This document shows positions 14,001 through 25,590 of a DNA stretch of 64,000 nucleotides, piece after piece; within the stretch, counting starts at the first letter, position 1; each line of letters starts with the position of its first letter. A program made the translations under genes and the position numbers. The notes under the pieces were generated by a model. It was given only the letters and a program-made list of their open reading frames with translations, searched no databases and was not told where the DNA came from. Source of the DNA: Hydractinia symbiolongicarpus (Eukaryota > Cnidaria > Hydrozoa > Anthoathecata > Hydractiniidae); NCBI RefSeq assembly GCF_029227915.1, contig NC_079880.1, forward strand, positions 10,073,501-10,137,500, in the 5' to 3' direction.

Positions 14001-16892
14001 GCAATCGAAGACTCTACAGCAGGAAAAGCCTGTATCAAGATAATTGCTGGATACGATATAAATGAATTTGTTGAGCAATGTGTGTTTGATGTCAAGGTAA
14101 TGTCAAATGACTGCCAAAATAATCCTTGCTTTTCTATTGCTTGGGAGTTAGTAATATATACAGTCATATTACAAGACCTAAGTTCCTATATAAACTTGTA
14201 AAAAATTAAAGAAGAAAGTAGTTTAGATTGCTTTGTGCTTATATTTCAGGTAACCGATGATTACAAAGTTGGATCTCAATCTGCAATCAATACCATGATC
14301 GCTGACTGTGAAGAAATAACGTTGAGAGACTTAAAGTATTGGAATAATGATTCATCTGGCGCATCACCCCCAACTGAAATTGGTGACAGTGTATGTCCTA
14401 ACGAATGCAGCGGTCGTGGAAGTTGCCAAAATGCTACATGTTTCTGTGACAAAAATTACATTACTGCTGACTGTTCGTTGAAAAAAGGTAGAGTAGCCTG
14501 TATTTCTCTATCTGATCTAATCAAATAATGTTTTTGTTCGTCCTCCCATCTATTTCATCGTGGCTTATGATCCTCTATCTGTCAATCAACTGGAAAAGTT
14601 TTTGTTATTTTCTTTTGCCGAAAACATATACCTGAAAGAAGCTATATCTTAATTTATATATATTAGGTCAAGCTCCTACCATTTTGGGCGTACCATTTAA
14701 TGGGCTTTGTGACATTCGAAAGCAAGACTGTGTTCGTACACGAGTGATGGGGATGGATTTTATCGATTCAACACGTCTGACATGTCGCATGACTGAAGTT
14801 GTGGTATGTAATCTCTTTCTTTCAACTCAAAATCTATATTATAATACCCGTATACGTCTTTCCGTTACGTAAAATGGTAAATAAATGGTAAATCGTGAAT
14901 AAAGGCCGCCGACTAGTATTTGAAAATTCACACGATCGTTCGAGGAGAATATTTTTTTTGTTTATCTTTTTATTTAACGTATACTACAGAATGAGTGACC
15001 CACTCTAAAAATCAAAATTAGCATTCTAAGTGGGCTTGAATTATCTTTGAAAAAGTCATATTTACTTTTCTTGCTCTTTCACGCCTTTTAAAACGAACTT
15101 TTTTAAAAAAAAAATTGGAGATTCCCTAGGCTGTTGCTTGTTCTATGTTTGATATGTTTGTGGTTTTATCCAAGATTTCTTTACTTATAGATTAGTGATA
15201 AACCATACGTTGAAACCACCCGTCAAAGCACTGATGTTGGTCAACTTCTTAGCTTCGGTGAAATCAGTTGCTTGCTGCCACGGTCTCCAGTCGAAATTAA
15301 TGGCAACCCTTCCAAATCAACAGGAAAACCCGCTGGTGGATTTTTGATTGGAGTATCCAACGATGGCACAAATTTCAGTCATAACAAAAGTTTGTTTTTG
15401 GTGTATGATTCAAAATGTATGGACTGCGGTAAAGATTATAAAAGTTGTATTTGGAAGGTGTGATAATTATTCATTAGATTAATTCGTTTATTACTTTATA
15501 AAGCGCCAGGATGATAAAATTAATGACATTCGTTATTTTGTATTGCAGCAAAATTCTTGCAAAGTCAGCAATTATTGTTTTGCACCTGGTGATGTAAATC
15601 CAAATGACTGGTGCCAAGTATGTGACCCGAATAAAAACAGGACCGGATTTGTCAAACGAACAGGTAAAAATAAGATTTTGGTTTCGCAAAGGGTCGATTA
15701 AACGTCACATAAAACACGCATTTTCGACTCTGTTACCGGGTCCTGTTTTATCTTAAAAGCGGTTCAAATACGCTAGAGCCACTGAACTGTATGACCGCCT
15801 TTCTTTGAACTTACAACTGCATATGAAAGCCATCAACCTCATTCTGATATAAAAGAGAGATTACAGGCGTTCAGAATGAGGTTAGAAAACCATAAGTTCT
15901 TCAAAGGAAGTAAAGTAAAAAGACTAATGAAATTCAAATTTTTTGAATTTTGTTTTGTTTTAGTAAACAAACCACCAGTGTTCAAAGCGCCTGCGCAAAA
16001 GTTAAAGCCATTTAAAGCCCAAACTTGGCGATATGTTATCCCTGCGTCAGATCCTGAGAAGCAAAGATTGACATACGAATTTGTTGGTGATAATCATGGT
16101 ATGATGATTTCCTCTGCGGGTGTTTTAACATGGTATCCTACTCAAAGTAAAACTTTCGAGTTTACCATTCAAGTGACAGATCCGTGTGGTTTAAGCGCTA
16201 CGCAGAAGTTTATGGCAGATGTGAAATCCTGTATTTGTGAAGGGCGCAATGGCGGTATTTGTGTTTGGAAAGGAACTCAAGGTGTTTGTCAATGTCCTTC
16301 AGGCTGCAAAGGAAGAGGGTGAATTTTTGTTAAACTACTAAAAAACATCTTTATTTTGCTATTTAAATAATTCTTTACCTTATTCGTTTTTGGTGTCCGC
16401 TGTCACAAATTTAAAAGCTCTTACATTTCTCGATGTTTAAACCTTCCTTTCTTTTTCGTTTTCAGATGTGATGAACACATTGATGGAAAAATTTGCAAAA
16501 TAAAAAGTAAGTCGTGGTTACACTCACGTAAATAATTATTTATACTTAATATAAATGTAATCGTCACACGTGTTATAAATTGGAGAAAACATAGATTTAA
16601 CAACCCCAACGGAACAAGTGGATATTAGAATCACTTAATTTTACGTTTGTTTTTCTCTATTATAGGCAGTGAAACCAATGAAGATTCTCCTGACACAGTT
16701 ACCATAACTGTGATTGCCATTATTGTTGTTATTGTCACTATAACGATCATTGCCGGTGTTATAGTGTATGTTTTGAAGAAAAAAAACAAACCGATCAATT
16801 CCGCCCATTGTACAAAAGATGAAAATGTACAGATGAAGTTTGGAGGTCTTAAGAAAGGTGGTTCCTCCATTAATAATGGTTACGTCGAATGA
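8007..16892 (+). CDS. VWDE-like type I membrane protein (18 exons, 5' end missing)
   Basis: Exons: 8007-8180, 9096-9299, 10011-10073, 10275-10522, 10837-10926, 11143-11466, 11639-11776, 12072-12257, 12641-12870, 13312-13505, 13819-14096, 14250-14487, 14667-14803, 15191-15457, 15549-15663, 15964-16318, 16466-16506, 16666-16892. All have AG/GT borders and compatible phases, giving about 1,169 residues. In order: a uromodulin/GP2/OIT3-type D8C region (exons 1-2; WYRF, MPTSC, CC, YVYYL-like YFVYYLPP), an Ig-like segment with VTWYQG, a von Willebrand D domain beginning GDPHIRTFDG (exon 7) and containing GLCGTFD (exon 9), a dibasic RRKRR-A site (exon 11), an EGF-like module (exon 12), a cadherin-like/Ig-like fold (exon 16; PPVF, ASDPE, VTDPCG), a second Cys-rich EGF-like piece, a TM helix (VTITVIAIIVVIVTI) and a short Lys-rich tail. 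This order matches the VWDE family (D8C, VWD, EGF). Vertebrate VWDE is usually described as secreted; the TM tail here is a difference. The signal-peptide exon upstream is not located. AATAAA follows at 17022. Confidence 0.88.
8272..8899 (+). mobile_element. MITE with CTACAAAACG-type inverted ends, in intron 1
   Basis: Lies in the first intron of the VWDE-like gene. The left end (AAAAGGTCTACGAAACG at 8272) and right end (ACGTAAGTCACTAAACC, then GTGGCCCC at 8888) match diverged copies at 44801-45065 (inverted) and 57825-58790. The shared core includes CAGTTATATTTGGATG and GATGATTTAAGTTGTTG. It is non-coding and the superfamily is unassigned. Confidence 0.5.
14833..14916 (+). mobile_element. 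Minimal Helitron-like relic, 84 bp, in an intron
   Basis: Starts TCTATATTATAATACCCG after an A and ends GACTAG before a T, the same ends as the 133-138 bp copies at 42453 and 57913. The middle and the usual CCCGTGGATTTTTCCACGGG hairpin are gone, leaving a short GGCCGCC before CTAG. It sits 29 bases downstream of the exon ending at 14803 in the VWDE-like gene. Confidence 0.65.
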
Positions 16893-17021
16893 ACTTTTTC
16901 ACAAAAAAAATGTTTCTTTTAAATCTTATTCTGTTATTTTTTCCAATCCTCGAATGCTTTGGAATATTGTACGCAGTGATATTTCGTCTTTGTTGTTGTT
17001 TCTTGCAACGAATGTTCTTTG

Positions 17022-17027
17022 AATAAA
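17022..17027 (+). promoter_or_regulatory. Poly(A) signal of the VWDE-like gene
   Basis: AATAAA lies 130 bases after the stop codon ending at 16892, a normal distance for a metazoan 3' UTR. Confidence 0.55.
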
Positions 17028-17270
17028 CAGAGGATCGTGACCATAACTCTTCTTTAACTCATAAGCTCGTTCCCAGGCCGTTTTTCCGTCAAGGTTACAT
17101 GATCACAACTACAAGCGAAGAGAATATTTTTTACTACATTTCACTTTCTCAATGCTTCAATAATGCCTTTTTGGCGATTATTTTTTATGCCTTAAGAATG
17201 CAACATAAAAATTTACACTTGCACTGATGGTCTTTTTCGTGTACTTGCTTGATGTAATGTATGTTATTGC

Positions 17271-17355
17271 TATTACTGTGGAAAGTTTATCATTTCTTGA
17301 ACATGATAGTTTAGTAGGCGACGTTTCGGGAGATCCTTCCCCCATCATCGGGCAA
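17271..17355. repeat. Dispersed retroelement terminal segment, copy 1
   Basis: About 85 bases (ATTACTGTGGAAAGTTTATC to CCCATCATCGGG) are almost identical to 26045-26130. Both copies lie within a few hundred bases of a GIY-YIG nuclease remnant, so this is probably a terminal or untranslated part of the same retroelement family. The two copies face opposite ways relative to the neighbouring coding remnants, which the sequence does not explain. Confidence 0.55.
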
Positions 17356-17487
17356 AGTAAAACGATGTTGCGCATGTATTTATATAATTGCAGAGGATCG
17401 AAATTCATAAAAATTAACCAATGAGAAACGAGCTGATAATTACAGTTAATTACGGTAATTAACACTTTCGGACCTGGATGTAGGTAA

Positions 17488-17880
17488 CTACTTCTTCTGT
17501 AGGGCTGGTAACCAAATCTCAGGAAGTTGATACGAGATGCTGTGTATGTGTTTGTTACGCTCTACACTGTTGATGGTTTCTTTAATCTTCCTGGCCGTTG
17601 TTCTGGATTCTCTGTCAATTTTTTTCTTTTCATCCCAATTAAACTGATGACTTCTGCTCCAGCTGTGGTCCGCAATTTCGTTTTTCTTCACATCTCCGTT
17701 TCTCACTGCGCACATATGTTCTTGTACTCGTTGCTTAAACTTTCTTTTTGTTTCGCCTATACACACTGCATCACAATCTTTACACGGGTTTTCGTAAACA
17801 ACATTGCTTTGTTCTTCCAGGTTTATTTTGTCTTTTGGTTTAGACAAAGTGCTTCTTAGGGTGTCTTTAGGGCATTTTAT
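17488..17880 (-). pseudogene. Retroelement GIY-YIG endonuclease end (Penelope-like)
   Basis: An open frame on the minus strand runs from about 17880 down to a stop at 17488. Just after a Lys/Pro linker it contains VVYENPCKDCDAVCIGETKR, then FKQRVQEH and ADHSW, the GIY-YIG nuclease pattern used as the C-terminal endonuclease of Penelope-like retroelements. In the first motif the usual Tyr before IGET is Cys (AVCIGETKR). The reverse transcriptase that should precede it (higher coordinates) is absent; stops occur upstream of 17880. This is a 5'-truncated copy, not a host gene. Confidence 0.7.
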
Positions 17881-20679
17881 TTAGTCTTGTTCCTGGTAGG
17901 TGAAGGTTTTTGTGCGTGCTTATTTGCTTTCTTTTTATTATTTGCTCTTTTTGTTTTTTTATTAAGTAAAGTTTTGTATTTTTATTCATCGTTTATGGGT
18001 TAAAATCTATCGTATGTTGAATTAGTTTATTTCTGTTTGAAACAAACCAAAAGTGTCGACTTGTTTGTTCGTGCGACACTAATAATTGTTTTTTGGTAGA
18101 TCCATACCAATATCAGGAATACTCAGATCCAATAATGAATAATAAGGCGAAAATATTTCTGGTTAAAAACTAGCTACCTAAAGTTAAAAGCACTGAATAC
18201 TAAAAGTAGCTGGTGTTTAATTTTTTCCTTGTTTGTAGGCGTCAATATTCAATATTTTGATTAGATGCACTAAGTAATACCTGCCTATCCTTCGGTTATT
18301 TTCTTTTCTTAGCATGCTCTTCACCTTTAAATATAGCATAAGGTGTTGGTTAATGTCAGAGTATTTTATATTTAAAATAGTTTGAACATATAACATCGTT
18401 ATTCTTGAAAATTAATTTGCTACATATTACATTCCAATCCCAATTTAGAGAAAAACTTAGTGTCGTACGTCGAGACTCCCACTACATGAAGATACACGAG
18501 TCTGGAATTACATATGTTCCATAATACATTTGAGCATTAATACAAGTTCCAACAACACAGCGATCATGTGACTAACCTCGAGCTTATTTATGCTCTTTTG
18601 CGGTTTGTTATTTAAGGGCCTTGTTAAAAAACTAGCTGCAGGGTCAGGATCACTATTATAAGAATTGTAATAATGACCCTATTATATGATTGTTCAACTT
18701 GGCCAGGCTAAATGTTATGGGGCTATTTTGCGAAATATCATAAATGAACTAAAGAGTGTACATGATATATTTGGAAAAATTCTAAATTATATAAAAACCT
18801 TCCTCGGGGCCCTTTAACGGTATTTCAACATTAGGGAAGAGGGAGCTGCAAAATGCTAAGGGTTTAAATTTTAATAAAAGGTCTGTTTGTACCAATATTT
18901 ATGCACACGATTGTAGATTTTAAAAAAAGGCCGCTTATAGACTCCTGGGGTTTAAACAAGTTCATAACCCTTTTGGGTGGACAAAAGGATGGGTTTACAC
19001 GTGGAAGAAAACAGCATCTGTTTAGAACAGAAAATATAAAACACGGACCAAAAAACATTTATTAAAAAAAAAAAAATTAAAAATATAGAACATGGTATCA
19101 AATACCGTATACATATCGTCACTTTATTCTACACTTGATGATCTCTTTTTCTATATTTTATCCGTCCTCCCTATATTTATATTTTTTTATGTAGGCTTAT
19201 ATTTATCTTTAAAAATTATTATATAATAAACAAAATGATTACGAATAAAAAACGCCATTTTTAAAATAAACTAATGTTTTTATATAATTCTTTTATTTTA
19301 TATTCATAAGCAATTTTTTTAAGTAACATGCACTCCCAAATGTTGAATTAATTAATTAACTAATTGGATGCGGAATACTGGCAGCTTGACCATTTTTATA
19401 CCAAATCGGACAAAAAAATGTCGGACAAAAGTGACGAAGTTTTTGAGAGTAGCAAATATTACATGTTTTTTTCTGACGAATAATTTTCTCACCTAAAAAA
19501 GTAACAAATTTTCTTTCAATGACATGGTATATTTAGTAAGTTACAAATAAATACAAGTTTATCTATAATATGCATAAAATTACTGAGATTGGAGGATTAA
19601 GGTTTCCTTCTTTTTCTAAGAATAACAAAACAATTTCACTCGTCATACATTCACTTTTACCTCAGATGTATCAGAAGTCTTTAAACCAGCGGTCTTTTCC
19701 TTCTTCGTCTACTTCTTCTTCTTCTCCATCTCTCTAAAATTGCAAATAATGACTACTTGATCCCCAGTATTTTTAATAAAACGCACAAAAATGCTGGGAA
19801 TGAGTTAGATGGTGGTAAGATTTACTTTATATTTTAGCTAAAGATGATTTACAAATAAATCGAAATATATTCTAAATATTTTATTGTTATTGTTGGTTTG
19901 TTCATAAAACAAAAATGCGAAATTTATACCCTCAATTTTGAGAGTTTTTTTTCTCACACAAAACTCTTTAACCCCGTAACACATTGAGTGTTGTCATCCT
20001 CCGCAACGTTTGTCAGACAAAACAAAATATTATTAAGTGATTAATAAACCTTATATCTTTTTATATTTTGTCAACCCCGTCCCTAGACGTGGTTTGTCAC
20101 AGCATTTTAAAAGAAGACGCAAGACTATGGGTATAACGTTAGGTAAATGACCTGAAAACGAGGTTTGCATTCATGAAAACACTAACTCTAAATCCAACTC
20201 TACAATTGACATAAATTAGTGGCAAAAGGGCTAAAAAACTGCAATTAACGAATCTTCACCCCTCCTCTGTTATCAAAGTTGTTTTCTTGTATGCCTGGCC
20301 AGGTTTTTTTTTATTTATGTGTAAATTAAACATTCGCGCTTCAGTTATTTTCAGCTCTTATTTGATTGCCCATCTTTTGTGTACTACTATCGATAACAAT
20401 ACACTCCATCGTGGCGACTTAATATAAATTTATTGTTTTGCCACAATATTCTTGTATCGGGAAGGTTCTGTGCAAATAAAAAGAAAAATTAACAAGCCTA
20501 AGGTTGTTCGAACACACTCAGTGTATTAGTCAAAGGGCACTCCAACTACTATCCCGTACTCTACCACAAAATGTAACCATGGAATTATGTATGGGCAAGA
20601 ACATAGAACCCGTAAATTAATCGTTTAATGTACCCTACAGCCTCGTATATAATAATACATAGAGTGTGTCTATTTTCCA
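17881..20679. other. Gene-free AT-rich stretch
   Basis: No domain, exon with paired splice sites or RNA gene was recognised. Open frames are short and chance-like. A tandem CTT/TTC-rich run is at 19696-19735. Confidence 0.45.
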
Positions 20680-20964
20680 AATCGGGGTACCCGAATCCGC
20701 TTCGGAATGAACGGATCAATAACTTCATAAAAAAACCTTTAAACCTAAATATCTCTGTGATTGTTCCCCAAAAGTACATGATCCTATACTATGTTCCTGA
20801 TTATTTTGAGTAGCGTCTCAACCTCTACTCGTTACAGGCAAAGAATGAACTAGTTTTCGCCAATTTTGCCAATGTACTGCTTACGTCATCAAAGTATCTA
20901 AAACAACCTAATTTTCCATTGTCTTTCTGCCTAAGTGGATTTTTCCACGGACCTTATCGACTAG
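20680..20964 (+). mobile_element. Helitron-like element, 3' fragment
   Basis: Ends GGATTTTTCCACGGACCTTATCGACTAG before a T at 20965, the family 3' end with hairpin. Upstream sequence (CCGAATCCGCTTCGGAATG at 20690) matches the interior of the 57027-57656 copy. No 5' TC end is present, so the copy is 5'-truncated. Confidence 0.65.
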
Positions 20965-21089
20965 TACTAATAATTGAAAATTGTCATAACAATTAAGCAA
21001 TTTATTCCCATTCCCGTCCCCTCATCTCACTCATCCTCTATTCCAAGGGTTCAAAAGCAGGTAAAATTAACCTACTTGCAGCTTTAAAA

Positions 21090-21152
21090 GTTCAAATGGG
21101 TCAATTTTTCAACATATGTTGGGTGTATGTTGAAAAATTGACCCATTAGAAC
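21090..21152. repeat. Near-perfect foldback hairpin (possible pre-miRNA)
   Basis: 21096-21116 and 21126-21146 are exact reverse complements (21 bases) around a 9-base loop. Pairing extends outward through AGTTC/GAACT with one mismatch, giving about 27 paired positions. No transposon end or coding frame is evident. Size and pairing fit a miRNA precursor or a tiny foldback element; the sequence alone cannot separate these. Confidence 0.55.
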
Positions 21153-23315
21153 TGAAATTTGGCATTTTTCCAGGAACAAAATTTTACAAAACTTTGACAA
21201 AACTTTTTATTGACAGGGTAACTTTCTGTGATATAAGCAAACAGTAGACTGGGTCGCACCAATCAAGCATGGCACATATATTTAGACCCTATTTGACAAT
21301 TTCAATCATAAAAATTGCTTATAATGTTTTTTTGCCCATGTTTGTAAAATTGATGTCTTGTCAAAGTTCGTTTATCAGTGTCCCTGAAAGCGAAAAATTT
21401 CAGAAACACAGAAACTATGATAAACGTAGAAATATTTTTTTGACTGAATTTTATCCAACCAGCCTAAAAACATGCCAAGTCTTTATTTCGATTTATTTTT
21501 TATAACTCACATTCACTAGGTACTTTAAAGGCTATTTTCTATGGAGCGGCAAGGATAGGAACAGAACAAAACAGAAATTTTCTTACTTTTGTAAATATCC
21601 ACTTCGTGATTTTACAGCTGCGGATTTAGACTAGGTCAACCCTGTCACGCGACCTAGTAAAAAAAATCCAGAGGATCAAAATCGAATTCGGTCGAATTTA
21701 CCCTCAATCTAAAGATCGAAATTCCGCCTTGTTTTTGTTACTTTTCGTTATTGACTATCTTATAACACGAATTGGATCAACCTATGTTGACCTGACCTGT
21801 GTTAGCCAGTCTTGGCTTTAGGTTATTACGTGAGGCTTTTACCGTGGACTAGAATCAACCTATGTTGGCCTGACTTATTTTTATTAAGACAGTCTTGAAG
21901 TAGAGGCGAATAAAAAACTTTTTTGTGGCAACCACAAAATAAATTTTAGGCGAGGTAGCAAGAATTAAGGAACCTCTTAATCCCAATATCTAATAAAGTA
22001 ACTACTATAACGACACACAAATAACTATGTTTCATAAATAAATATCCATATTCCTTACAAGTAACATTTTTACAAAGTTTTTATGGCTGTGTGGGTAAAA
22101 AAGAAGCAAGTTTAAGATCTACTTACCAATAAACATTTAAAATAAGACCTTTAACTCAAGATAAGCCAAAATAGCTATTTTACATACAATCGTAGTGCCA
22201 GCATTTTATAACCTTCGTCAGGGTCGGATGGAGGTATAAGCAAGATAAGCGCGCGCTTACTTTCAAAAAGTAGAGAAAAACCTGCACGCGTCTCGTGTGT
22301 GTAGTTTTCCTTGTATTTTTTAGGAAGTCTGGTAAGGAAGTTGTGTTTTCGCTTATTGCGCTTATTGCGCTTATTCACTTTCCCAAACAAAGTAGATAGA
22401 AACTCCTCTAAGCAAGCAAGACGAAAAGCAACTTTGCTTTCTCGCTTATTTAAGAATAAGCAAGAAAGCGTGTCAAAGTTGATATATTTGCTTTTTTGCA
22501 TGGAGAGAATGCGAAGATAAAAAACTATTTTGCTATCGCGTATAAGCAAATAAGCAAAAAAAAGGCAAGGTAGACAGAATTTCTCAACCGTAACAAAATG
22601 AATGCAAAGAGTCCACTTTGGACGGTACGGTAGGGGTAGTGTGATACTTTTAGGTTTCTGGATGTCTTTTTTACTATTTCTTATAAATTTCAAGTACCCA
22701 GTGTGTAGTAGTATATATAGTTTATTCTCTAAGCTAAAATATCAGATTTTTTTTGGCTTGAGAAGATTATTTTAAAAGGTTGCAAAAATATCTATAGCTA
22801 TATGGTGAATGAGATATTTATTTATTATTCACTATAGTAGTTGAGAATGTGTGTACACTAAGTTTTTTCACTGATCCAGTTCTGTATGAAACTTCTGGTG
22901 CTATATTTTTTCAACAAAATGAGTTTGTGTAGCTACTGCTTTGTCTTGTGTTATTTTTTATACTCCAACCTCCCACCACACAAATAAATAAATCGAAAGA
23001 AAAATACACTCAAAATAATTCTGAAGTGTTCATGTGGTGCTTCATTTGTTATTTTATGCCTAGCAAGATACACTAGTGGTTGGATTTTGAGAGAATATTG
23101 AGCCATAATGATGAGTGGAAACGGAGCTATATTAAGGATGGAAAACGTATCCATCAATTTTCAAGCCAAGTCATCGTAGTGGTGCCCTTTGCCAAGACTA
23201 CTTGACATATGTTATATAGCTAAAACAATATGGATAGAAAAAATCTTACCAATCTTAATATTTTTTATTTCATAACTGCCTTTTTATATATCTGATGTAT
23301 TTTTTTGTTATGCAG
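21153..23315. other. Gene-free stretch with AAGCAA-rich repeats
   Basis: 21770-21900 contains two diverged copies of ATCAACCTATGTTG-CCTGAC. 22230-22570 is rich in AAGCAA and GCTTATT words, including three tandem 9-base units (GCGCTTATT) at 22350-22377. The 172-codon minus-strand frame over it is Lys/Arg/Leu-rich, has no domain, and is best explained by the repeats. Confidence 0.4.
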
Positions 23316-23490
23316 TGTCAGTGGAGATGGTAACTCTCTTTACAGATCTATTTTAGTGTTGCTGATTCGTGATGAAATCCTGGCTTTTGAGAATTTTGAT
23401 CAACTGCTTAACAATATTTTTGTGCAATGTTTATCGGATGGTTGTAATGTGTATACAAAGACCAAGTTAAGAGAACTGGCCATAATTGAG
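23316..23490 (+). pseudogene. OTU-like exon fragment lacking the catalytic Cys
   Basis: Bounded by a pyrimidine-rich AG acceptor and a GTAAGC donor. It encodes a segment with SGDGNSLYRSI, which resembles the OTU deubiquitinase motif (D-G-N-C-L-F/Y-R-A/S-I), with Ser in place of the catalytic Cys. No partner exon with the catalytic His was found. It could be a decayed exon from a mobile element or a host gene, and the motif is short. Confidence 0.3.
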
Positions 23491-23593
23491 TAAGCAAAAT
23501 GTGTTTCAAAATCCTTCATTTAGTCATCATTTATGTGTGTTTTATCAATTTTTAATGTTGTTGAGGTATAATAATTTTTTACTAAATGTCTAA

Positions 23594-23668
23594 ACTCCTG
23601 TAATCAAATGGTATGATATTTATGATGCAATTTCGTAAAAGGTTCAGGTTCGATTCCTGACAGGAGTA
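23594..23668 (+). other. tRNA-like sequence (degenerate)
   Basis: 75 bases fold like a tRNA: a 7-bp acceptor stem (ACTCCTG/CAGGAGT), a 5-bp T stem (TCAGG/CCTGA) with loop TTCGATT, and a matching B box (GGTTCGATTCC). The best anticodon stem gives loop TGCAATT (CAA), with G instead of the invariant U at position 33. The short variable arm does not suit a leucine tRNA. Probably a tRNA pseudogene or SINE head. Confidence 0.4.
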
Positions 23669-23867
23669 AACTATATGTGATGCAGGCACTACCTTTAAAA
23701 TTTGTGTCACTCTATATATTTTTTAATTTTGTAGCATCCTATTAAAACCACCTATCAAAGCTTATGATATAAACAAATGGACAATTTATTCAACACAATT
23801 GTTGAGCCCAGGAGAGGTGTTGCTGGTATTTCTGTGAAGGTATTTTGATTTAACTAGAAGGTTAAGT

Positions 23868-24238
23868 TTGAAGAATTTCTGCGATTGTTTGCGAGTGATA
23901 TTCCGGCCCTTAGTAACATATGCCCACTTGGATATGTGGAGGATATTTTGGAAAAACTATCAAGGTGCTCTACCAACAGATATCACCTCTTTACTTAAAA
24001 CCACAAATAGGTACACATTTCCATCAATCCGTGAAGTTTTAGAATTTTGGCTACAATTCCTGTAACCTCATGCACTTGTGAGAAAAGTATCTCTGGACTA
24101 AGACGTTTAAAGACTCAGATGCGAAACATGATGTCAGAGGAAAGGTTAAGCAGCCTAGCGGTTGTCATGTTTAACAGGTCAATCACTGTGATCTCTGATG
24201 AAGTGATAGATGAGTTTGCTGAACAGAATAAAAGATAA
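23868..24238 (+). pseudogene. hAT transposase C-terminal remnant
   Basis: The frame ending at 24238 contains IPVTSCTCEKSISGLRRLKT and then MMSEERLSSLAVV, the hAT C-terminal dimerisation motif (compare ZMYM1/P52rIPK-like proteins). The preceding segment (LPTDITSLL, YTFPSIREVL) belongs to the same domain but lies in another frame ending at 24062, and the dimerisation frame has an upstream stop. The copy is therefore broken. No terminal repeats were identified. Confidence 0.65.
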
Positions 24239-25330
24239 AGGCTTTTTGAAATACATATACTTGCTGATTGATTTATACATAGTTTACATGTTTTACATAT
24301 TTTAGCAGTATATTTTTTTATGTATATTGTTACTTATTGTACTTTTTAACGCTGGAAAAAGCCTGAACAAGGTGATAAATTTTGTTACTATTAGGTCCGC
24401 CTATTTGGCGTATTTTAACGCCCATTCTGGGTGGTAATCTCCCGGAAATTTTCTTGCTTAGTTACATAAAAATCCTGGATCCGACCCTGTTCGTTAATAC
24501 TTCTTGGAACTTTATAAACATATTTTACAGCCAATAATAATATTCTTTTCGTAATTTGGTTGGCTTTTTCACAACATACATCCAACTTCGAAAGATGAAG
24601 TTTGTGATAAGATGGCGCCAAATTTGATAAATACACAGACCGGAAACTTTCAACAACAAATCGAACATGCAATATGGCGGTTTCAGCTTTGTTTACAAAT
24701 TCTTATTTTCTTCTTCATGAATAAGTTTACTACTTCAGTAATAAAAATAAAAATGTTTTCGTCGTGTTATTCAAGTAATAGTATTTTTGTTGTTTTGATC
24801 TTTAACTTGTGTAATTTCTAATAAACAGTGTGATCATCGAAGCGTGGCCATCACAATGTAGAGAAAGATCTAATTGTTTCTGAATAACCACCAGTTTGGC
24901 AAATGTGTAAAAATACTGAATCATAAAATGAATGATTCAGCATTCAAGGATAAAAGTAAAAACCGGTTATTTTGTAATAAACTTCTAATGAAGAAGAGAT
25001 TTTCTGGGTATAATGTAAGTAAAATGTGTTGTTGTGCTGCAAAGTTTTAAGCCACAAATTCACCTTTTTAAGAAAGCAGCTTTAATTTAACTTATTATAA
25101 AAACAGCAAATCTTTCAGCAAACCATTTTTTTACTTGATTTGATGCTAACTAAATATTACAAAAAGCAAACTATTGTCAAGATTTTACTGAATATTCCAG
25201 ACCGGCGGAGATTATCTCAGGCATCATGAATTTTCAATCAGCGGCTGATCGCCTCTCCTTTGAACAAACCTGTCAAAATAGTTTCTATGTATTGATAAGG
25301 CTTGTAGGCGTTTCGGTGTAAATATCAATA

Positions 25331-25590
25331 GGGCATGCGGAAGATTCTTTACGTTCTCAACATGGCTTGCAAGAGCGTGTGAAGTTAGTTTTGGAAAACG
25401 AAAATTTTGATGAGCTACCTCAAATATACGCTGAATTGATTAAAAAGTTGAAAAGAAATTTTGTTTTGCCATCTGCCAACGTAATGCAAAAACAAAATAC
25501 TTTTGGTTTTATCCGAAGAAATTGCCATGCAGAATACTACCTTCCTGCCTATGTGAAATCAAAGAAGGATAGTTGCGCAATGACGTCGAA
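25331..25590 (+). other. Candidate exon of unknown function
   Basis: An open segment begins after TATCAATAG and ends at a GTGAGT donor. Its product includes AEDSLRSQHGLQERVKLVLE and a Cys/His-containing tail (FGFIRRNCHAEYYLP). It is acidic-then-basic with no recognised domain and no partner exon was found. It may be host or transposon-derived. Confidence 0.25.

Noticed and set aside
22175-22693. 172-codon minus-strand open frame
   Set aside because: Composition follows an AAGCAA/GCTTATT repeat; no domain, no splice support.
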